Under the pieces are notes generated by a model, which made no database searches, was not told the origin of the DNA, and worked only from the letters and a program-made list of their open reading frames with translations. Made by a program: the position numbers and the translations under genes. 64,000 nucleotides of DNA, from contig NZ_KZ819024.1 of the NCBI RefSeq assembly GCF_003115845.1, positions 345,149 to 409,148 on the forward strand, in the 5' to 3' direction. Within the stretch, counting starts at the first letter, position 1. Every line of letters starts with the position of its first letter. Below, piece after piece: positions 59,981-64,000 of the stretch. This stretch comes from Brenneria roseae subsp. roseae. GTDB taxonomy: Bacteria > Pseudomonadota > Gammaproteobacteria > Enterobacterales > Enterobacteriaceae.

Positions 59981-60481
59981 TTAATCCCCACCATCCTTGA
60001 GCCTAATACGCAAGTGCTGGTATGCGTGATGGATAAGCGACCAGGTACGCGACACAGAAAGATTCAGTTCAGCGGCGACCTCGGCGATGGTCATATCACC
60101 CAGGCGATACAGCTCAAAGGCGCGCCGCGTCCTTTCCGGCAGTTCCATCAGCGCCTGGTTCGCTATCGCCAGCCGCTGGCGATCATGGGCGATCGTTTCG
60201 GGGTCCGGCGCGGGATCGGGAACGCCGTCATACTCATCACCGAGCAGATCGGCCTTTTCAACAAGATGCTCACGGCGATACAGATCGACCGACAGATTAC
60301 GTGCGACCCGGCGAAGATAGGCTCGGGGATTGTCGTCCCGTTCTGGCGGCGCGGACGTCAACATCCGCAGGAAAACATCCTGTGTCAAATCCGCCGCCAC
60401 ATCCGGTCGGTGTCCCCGTTTGCGGAGAAAACGGTTAATGTCGCAGGCATGTTTCTGGAACAGGCGTTTAAGGTCCCACAT
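59981..60481 (-). CDS. FecI-type ECF sigma factor
   Basis: 166 residues, extracytoplasmic-function sigma-70 factor. Region 2 includes AADLTQDVFLRML and NPRAYLRRVARNLSVDLYRR; region 4 includes LPERTRRAFELYRLGDMTIAEVAAELNLSVSRTWSLIHHA. It should direct RNA polymerase to the promoter of the receptor-tonB pair when released by the FecR protein. First gene in the sigma-FecR-receptor-TonB run on the minus strand. Confidence 0.92.
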   Translation of the reverse strand: MWDLKRLFQKHACDINRFLRKRGHRPDVAADLTQDVFLRMLTSAPPERDDNPRAYLRRVARNLSVDLYRREHLVEKADLLGDEYDGVPDPAPDPETIAHDRQRLAIANQALMELPERTRRAFELYRLGDMTIAEVAAELNLSVSRTWSLIHHAYQHLRIRLKDGGD

Positions 60482-60948
60482 CAGCGCAACCTCGCGATTA
60501 CCGTCGCCCGAAACCGCATTATTTTATAGAAAGTACGGTCATGCATAGCCCTGCCATCCGATACACACCATCCCAGCGCGGAAACATCCATTATTGCCAA
60601 CTCGACGCCGTCGTGTGGCTGCCGTTAACGAAGTTCCCAATATAGGGAAAAATCGCTACAAATGGTAATAATTTGTATTTGCATTAAGGATAATGAGCCG
60701 TGCGGCGGCAAGATCAACGAGCAGAACGGGGAATGGCGAGCGCAGATTATCGAACGGCGACATCGGTATCGTGACGATTCTGCACGAGCGAATACATCTG
60801 ATTGATCGGTTTCGTAAAGATTTTAGACCTTGATGGTGGAGACATCCCAAAGCGGACCTCAGGCGGTCGGTACGGCTTAGATTTGGGCTGGCGTTATGCT
60901 TCTTGGGGTCGAGCGCAACGGTCAGGCACCCGATTTTCATGTACTAAT

Positions 60949-60958
60949 TTGTGTACTA
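60949..60958 (+). repeat. TTGTGTACTA direct repeat, copy 1
   Basis: Ten bases identical to those at 61158-61167, on opposite sides of the tRNA-Gly attachment-like sequence. Similar TGTACTA also occurs at 60940. Such short repeats can be integrase arm-type sites, but no integrase gene is in the window. Confidence 0.4.
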
Positions 60959-61071
60959 CTTCGGCGTGGTTGACGGTGGTTTTCAGTGGATTTCGCTGGA
61001 TGCTCAACAGAGCGATTACCCTGTTGAATCAGAGAGCTACAGACTTTGGTGGCTGTCTATAGAACAAGAAT

Positions 61072-61088
61072 TGGAGCGGGAAACGAGA
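61072..61088 (-). other. tRNA-Gly(GCC) 3'-end fragment, attachment-site remnant
   Basis: The 17 bases TGGAGCGGGAAACGAGA are the exact reverse complement of the last 17 bases of enterobacterial tRNA-Gly(GCC) (TCTCGTTTCCCGCTCCA), as in glyV/X/Y of E. coli; identity ends there, so the tRNA is not complete. Integrative elements commonly leave a 3'-end copy of their target tRNA. In E. coli glyVXY lies beside queG with its 3' end facing queG, and this fragment has the matching orientation, 22.8 kb from queG. Confidence 0.75.
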
Positions 61089-61157
61089 TAATCATTTATC
61101 GCTCAATCGACTGATTCAACAAGATTTTTCGGTACACCTGTTGGTTGACTGGCTATA

Positions 61158-61167
61158 TTGTGTACTA
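61158..61167 (+). repeat. TTGTGTACTA direct repeat, copy 2
   Basis: Second copy of the ten-base repeat that brackets the tRNA-Gly fragment. Confidence 0.4.
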
Positions 61168-61448
61168 GGTTGAGAACGTTGGCAAGGTATCCCTGACTTG
61201 TTCCCCATTGATGAGTACATCTGTAATGTTAGCAGTGTCGGCTTTTGACACTGCTCTGTCCTCGAGATAGATCCTTGTCAGCTACGAGAAGCGACATTAT
61301 GGCCTCCATCACCAATACATGCTTGCGCAATTGCTAAATCAGATTGCTAGTATAATCTAGCGACTTTAGCCTTTGGCTATCATTGCCAGAAAAGCGCAGT
61401 TTAGGGTGACGAAATCCAACTTTTAGTTAGTTTATGGAAGGGAAACTT

Positions 61449-62441
61449 ATGACAACTCACGACAGAAAAGCATGTAGTGCCTACCTTACCCTCGTAGCAC
61501 CACCAATTTCAAACACAATGGCGGTTAATATTAATAATGACGACAAGGAAATCATAAAAATTTTGCGTCAAAGTCATTTTTATATGATCTGCGGAAGGCC
61601 TAAAGCTAACTTCGGTAATATTGGGTTATCAGGTAATGGGGCAATCAAGATTGAAATAATACTCGATTCGGGCCCCTTGTCTAATGGGCTAATTCACATT
61701 CAAAAAATGCATTTCTTCCGTACCGCACCAACAAACACAAACTTCGATCTTAAACTTAAATGTAATAAAGACTTTTTACGGATATTTCTTGAAGGTGAAC
61801 TGATATTTGCTACTACGCCGGACGAATTGCTCATGAGGCGAGGGAGAAAAGAAAATTTAGTCACTGGATTCGATAACTATCTTGAAATGATGACTTTTGA
61901 CTTACTTTACGTAGGAATCGCCAAGGAAAATCAGGATAGTTATAGCAGATTAATTGCTAAAGGCCATACTGCACGGATGAACATTTTGGCCGCAGAAGAG
62001 CAACGTTCGCCTGGTGCCAGAGTCAGTGACGAGACTTACCTACTTTTATTTGAAGTAGAACCGCTTACCATAACTGTTTTTGGCAGGGAAGGTGATTTTG
62101 ATGATGAAGATTTCAATTTTACAATTGACTATCATAGAATAATAGCAGACGCAGAAAAAGCTATTATCAGCACATTTAAACCAAAATATAACAAGCAACT
62201 CTATGTTAATTATCCTAAGGGAGTTGATGGATTATATGAGCAGGGATATGACGGATACTCATACGCAATCGCTGAAGGATTTGCTTTTAATACGACCTAT
62301 GGAACAATTAAAGGAGCCAGAGACTCTAAAGATTTACTCCCATCAAATGATGCTGACTTTATATCAGTTAATGGAGACGAGGTTATTCTTAATATATCTG
62401 GAGTGGATTTTAATATTCCTTTTTATAACAGTGATTTCTAA
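61449..62441 (+). CDS. uncharacterised protein with GIY-YIG-like region
   Basis: 330 residues, not recognised as a named family. Residues about 150-250 carry the pattern of a GIY-YIG nuclease: LLYVGIAKEN (YVG strand), SRLIAKGHTARMNIL (Arg and His of the active site), a later acidic residue in ADAEKAIISTF and KPKYN at the end. The first 140 residues are of unknown type. No signal peptide or membrane segment. The start is chosen because GAAGGG sits seven bases upstream; an ATG five codons earlier is in frame. AT-rich and 360 bases inside the tRNA-Gly scar; the next gene encodes a membrane nuclease, so a defence role is possible. Confidence 0.55.
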   Translation: MTTHDRKACSAYLTLVAPPISNTMAVNINNDDKEIIKILRQSHFYMICGRPKANFGNIGLSGNGAIKIEIILDSGPLSNGLIHIQKMHFFRTAPTNTNFDLKLKCNKDFLRIFLEGELIFATTPDELLMRRGRKENLVTGFDNYLEMMTFDLLYVGIAKENQDSYSRLIAKGHTARMNILAAEEQRSPGARVSDETYLLLFEVEPLTITVFGREGDFDDEDFNFTIDYHRIIADAEKAIISTFKPKYNKQLYVNYPKGVDGLYEQGYDGYSYAIAEGFAFNTTYGTIKGARDSKDLLPSNDADFISVNGDEVILNISGVDFNIPFYNSDF

Positions 62442-62496
62442 ATTAAATATTCTGATGTGCACTCAGTACGCAGCCTAACCTAAATGTCTACAAAGA

Positions 62497-62554
62497 TCCG
62501 CTGCTGGCACGACGCGGCCAGACTGAAAGACCGCCAGGTCCGCTATGAGCGAAG
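62497..62554 (+). repeat. dispersed intergenic repeat, copy A
   Basis: 58 bases that align without gaps to 63909-63966, about two-thirds identical: conserved ends TCCGC...TGGCACGA.GCGG and GGTCCGCT.TGAGCGAAG around a variable middle. Lies between the two island genes. The partial inverted symmetry (TCCGC/GCGGA-like) resembles degenerate intergenic elements common in enterobacteria. Confidence 0.5.
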
Positions 62555-62565
62555 GGCATAAGTTC

Positions 62566-62579
62566 CGAAAGCTTACTCT
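62566..62579 (+). repeat. 14-base direct repeat CGAAAGCTTACTCT
   Basis: Occurs again at 62747-62760, inside the start of the following gene. It may be a small duplication scar from rearrangement; otherwise unexplained. Confidence 0.4.
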
Positions 62580-62692
62580 TATCGAAATGTATGAAACAAT
62601 GGGGAGCAGGTCAACTGCATAGTATTTAACGTGACCTGACAAAATTGCTGTGATAAAAGTCGTCAAAAGACATGCTGACGTTGAAGGAAGAA

Positions 62693-63733
62693 ATGGATAG
62701 TAAATTCAATGAAGTAAGGGAGTATTCCAGAGCAATCCTGCTCTTACGAAAGCTTACTCTCATTAGTAAGCTGAGCATCTTAGTTTCGGTTCTCACTATT
62801 GGAGTTAGCTACTATGTTGTCATAGCAGACTATTTTCAGCCATATGATCTCACAAACTCAACCATTGTAGAAGCGATGATGGATAAAGATTACCAATCCA
62901 TCAATAATAATACTTTTGATATACTTAATAAATATAATTCTGGTGAGTCCAAAATAAATCCTACCAACTTTTATGCATTCCTCCCTGGGCGTTACAATGC
63001 GACTTACGTGCATGTCCATGGGCATCTTGTACCCATGGGGGAGAGCATAAATACGAGCCACAACAACTTTACTATGTATCGCTATGATTTTACATACCGA
63101 GTTAGTATATCTCAATTTGGTGTGATGATTTTCTCTCTAATTCAGATATTCTTACTTTCATCTTTTCTTTATCTTCACTTTAGCACCAAATCAAAACATG
63201 AACATGACTTTGAAGATAAAATTGTAGGCACATACTTTGATATGCTATCTGATCCGCTTGAAGAAAGAGAACTAAGTGATGTTGAAAAGTTAAAGCTGAC
63301 ACTGAGGAAGTTTAATGCCTTTCGGTTGGCATTAAACAACAGATATGATAATCGCCCCGGTTATGCAATCAACGACGAGTACGATGTTCAGGATTTGCTG
63401 CGTGCAATACTGGCATTAAACTTCGAAGATGTAATTAAAGAGAGTGCCATTCCCTATTATTTAGGATCAAACTCAAGAGTGGATTTTTTGATACGTGATC
63501 AAAGTATTGCCATAGAAGTCAAAAAGACAAGGAAGGAATTAAGAGACGGCAAGTTAGCGGACCAAATTATTTCTGATCTCCATCGTTATCAAGCACATCC
63601 TGCTTGCAAAGATATTATATTTTTTGTGTACGATCCTGATCATTTAATACAAAATCCGGCGAGTTTGAAAAAGGATATCAAGTCGATAAGAAGTGACGCC
63701 ACATTACATTTTGTTATTGTCCCTGAGGTTTAA
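62693..63733 (+). CDS. membrane-anchored PD-(D/E)XK nuclease-like protein
   Basis: 346 residues. Two membrane segments (about 24-47 and 142-163) enclose a loop of some 95 residues with Asn- and Tyr-rich sequence that should lie outside the cytoplasm. The C-terminal part is a restriction-endonuclease-like domain: NDEYDVQDLLRAILALNFEDV, then VDFLIRDQSIAIEVKKTR, in which Asp264, Glu275 and Lys277 fit the D-X(n)-E-X-K metal site, followed by YQAHPACKDIIFFVYDP. Such domains are common in phage-defence effectors. The start is chosen for AAGGAAG upstream; an ATG seven codons earlier lacks one. AT-rich, 230-250 bases after the GIY-YIG-like gene. Confidence 0.7.
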   Translation: MDSKFNEVREYSRAILLLRKLTLISKLSILVSVLTIGVSYYVVIADYFQPYDLTNSTIVEAMMDKDYQSINNNTFDILNKYNSGESKINPTNFYAFLPGRYNATYVHVHGHLVPMGESINTSHNNFTMYRYDFTYRVSISQFGVMIFSLIQIFLLSSFLYLHFSTKSKHEHDFEDKIVGTYFDMLSDPLEERELSDVEKLKLTLRKFNAFRLALNNRYDNRPGYAINDEYDVQDLLRAILALNFEDVIKESAIPYYLGSNSRVDFLIRDQSIAIEVKKTRKELRDGKLADQIISDLHRYQAHPACKDIIFFVYDPDHLIQNPASLKKDIKSIRSDATLHFVIVPEV

Positions 63734-63908
63734 TGTGCGGAGGTTTTATTCTTCTTGATGTATCGTACCTCAACAAGGAAGGTTATTTCCGCACCTTGTC
63801 AAAAAGATCTGAGGGCTGGGAATAAACTGTATAACAGGTGTGCTTGTAATCGAATTAGATGCACTGTTATCTGCTTCCGTTGATTACCCAAGATTAATAT
63901 CAGCGACT

Positions 63909-63966
63909 TCCGCCATTGGCACGAGGCGGATTGGATACAGTCTCATCGGGTCCGCTCTGAGCGAAG
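63909..63966 (+). repeat. dispersed intergenic repeat, copy B
   Basis: Second copy of the 58-base element at 62497-62554, here in the noncoding stretch after the nuclease gene. The two copies flank that gene almost exactly. Confidence 0.5.
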
Positions 63967-64000
63967 ATCGGACATTGCAGTTGAGGTATTTTTCTGAATT

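Larger units (their letters stand above)
60482..61433. other. intergenic region between the FecI gene and the right-hand island
   Basis: About 950 bases. The left part is the sigma gene's upstream region with possible Fur-type sequences (AATGGTAATAATTTGTATT at 60661-60679 and GGATAATGA near 60690). The middle is without a recognised gene; open frames of 94 codons (60656-60940 minus) and 86 codons (60802-61062 plus) have no identifiable product. At 61072 lies a tRNA-Gly 3'-end copy, flanked by a ten-base direct repeat (both listed). From there on composition is AT-rich. Confidence 0.5.

Noticed and set aside
60656..60940. 94-codon minus-strand open frame upstream of the sigma gene
   Set aside because: First taken as a transposase remnant, but no transposase motif or terminal repeats could be found.

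Overview
The window reads as a chromosome segment of an enterobacterium (Enterobacterales). Core genes stand in the familiar order mscS-fbaA-pgk-epd-tktA-loiP-speA-metK-sprT-endA-rsmE-gshB-yqgE-ruvX, then fbp/mpl, then purA-yjeT-hflC-hflK-hflX-hfq-miaA-mutL-amiB-tsaE-nnr/queG, with protein lengths close to those of E. coli. Gene content and divergence would suit a soft-rot/plant-associated member (Pectobacteriaceae such as Brenneria, Pectobacterium or Dickeya), but that is a guess from memory. No complete tRNA, rRNA, IS element or CRISPR array is visible.

Layout. 1-4.1 kb: an L-xylulose/3-keto-L-gulonate catabolic operon (tail of a YiaL-type gene, lyxK, sgbH, sgbU, sgbE), feeding D-xylulose 5-phosphate into the pentose phosphate pathway. 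4.1-11 kb: mscS and central carbon genes (fbaA, pgk, epd, tktA) with a Cra-type operator upstream of epd. 11-16 kb: loiP, an AT-rich LuxR-type regulator, and speA without its usual neighbour speB. 16-25.8 kb: metK to ruvX, then fbp, mpl and purA. 25.9-38.3 kb: the hfl/mut/ami block ending with divergent nnr and queG.

Right of queG the E. coli order (queG - datA - glyVXY - orn) is interrupted. A 660-base AT-rich gap directly after queG carries DnaA boxes and an IHF-like site and sits where datA lies in E. coli. From 38.9 kb on come ahpF/ahpC and then accessory genes: an SDR, a biotinyl-domain protein, two Nac-like LysR regulators, a putrescine/iron-type ABC importer, a class I aminotransferase plus SDR pair, divergent 5-oxoprolinase-type genes (pxpB-pxpC-pxpA), an EamA exporter, and a complete FecI-FecR-receptor-TonB surface-signalling set (55.1-60.5 kb). 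At 61072-61088 there is an exact 17-base copy of the 3' end of tRNA-Gly(GCC), in the orientation expected for glyVXY. It looks like an attachment-site remnant and marks the start of an AT-rich island carrying two unusual genes: a GIY-YIG-like protein and a membrane-anchored PD-(D/E)XK nuclease, a plausible uncharacterised defence pair.

The most interesting points are the datA-like locus, the tRNA-Gly attachment scar, the putative nuclease pair, the compositional mosaic inside the TonB-dependent receptor, and the pxp/AccB-like/Nac-like catabolic cluster with altered family motifs. All homology statements come from recognising sequence by eye; no database search was run.
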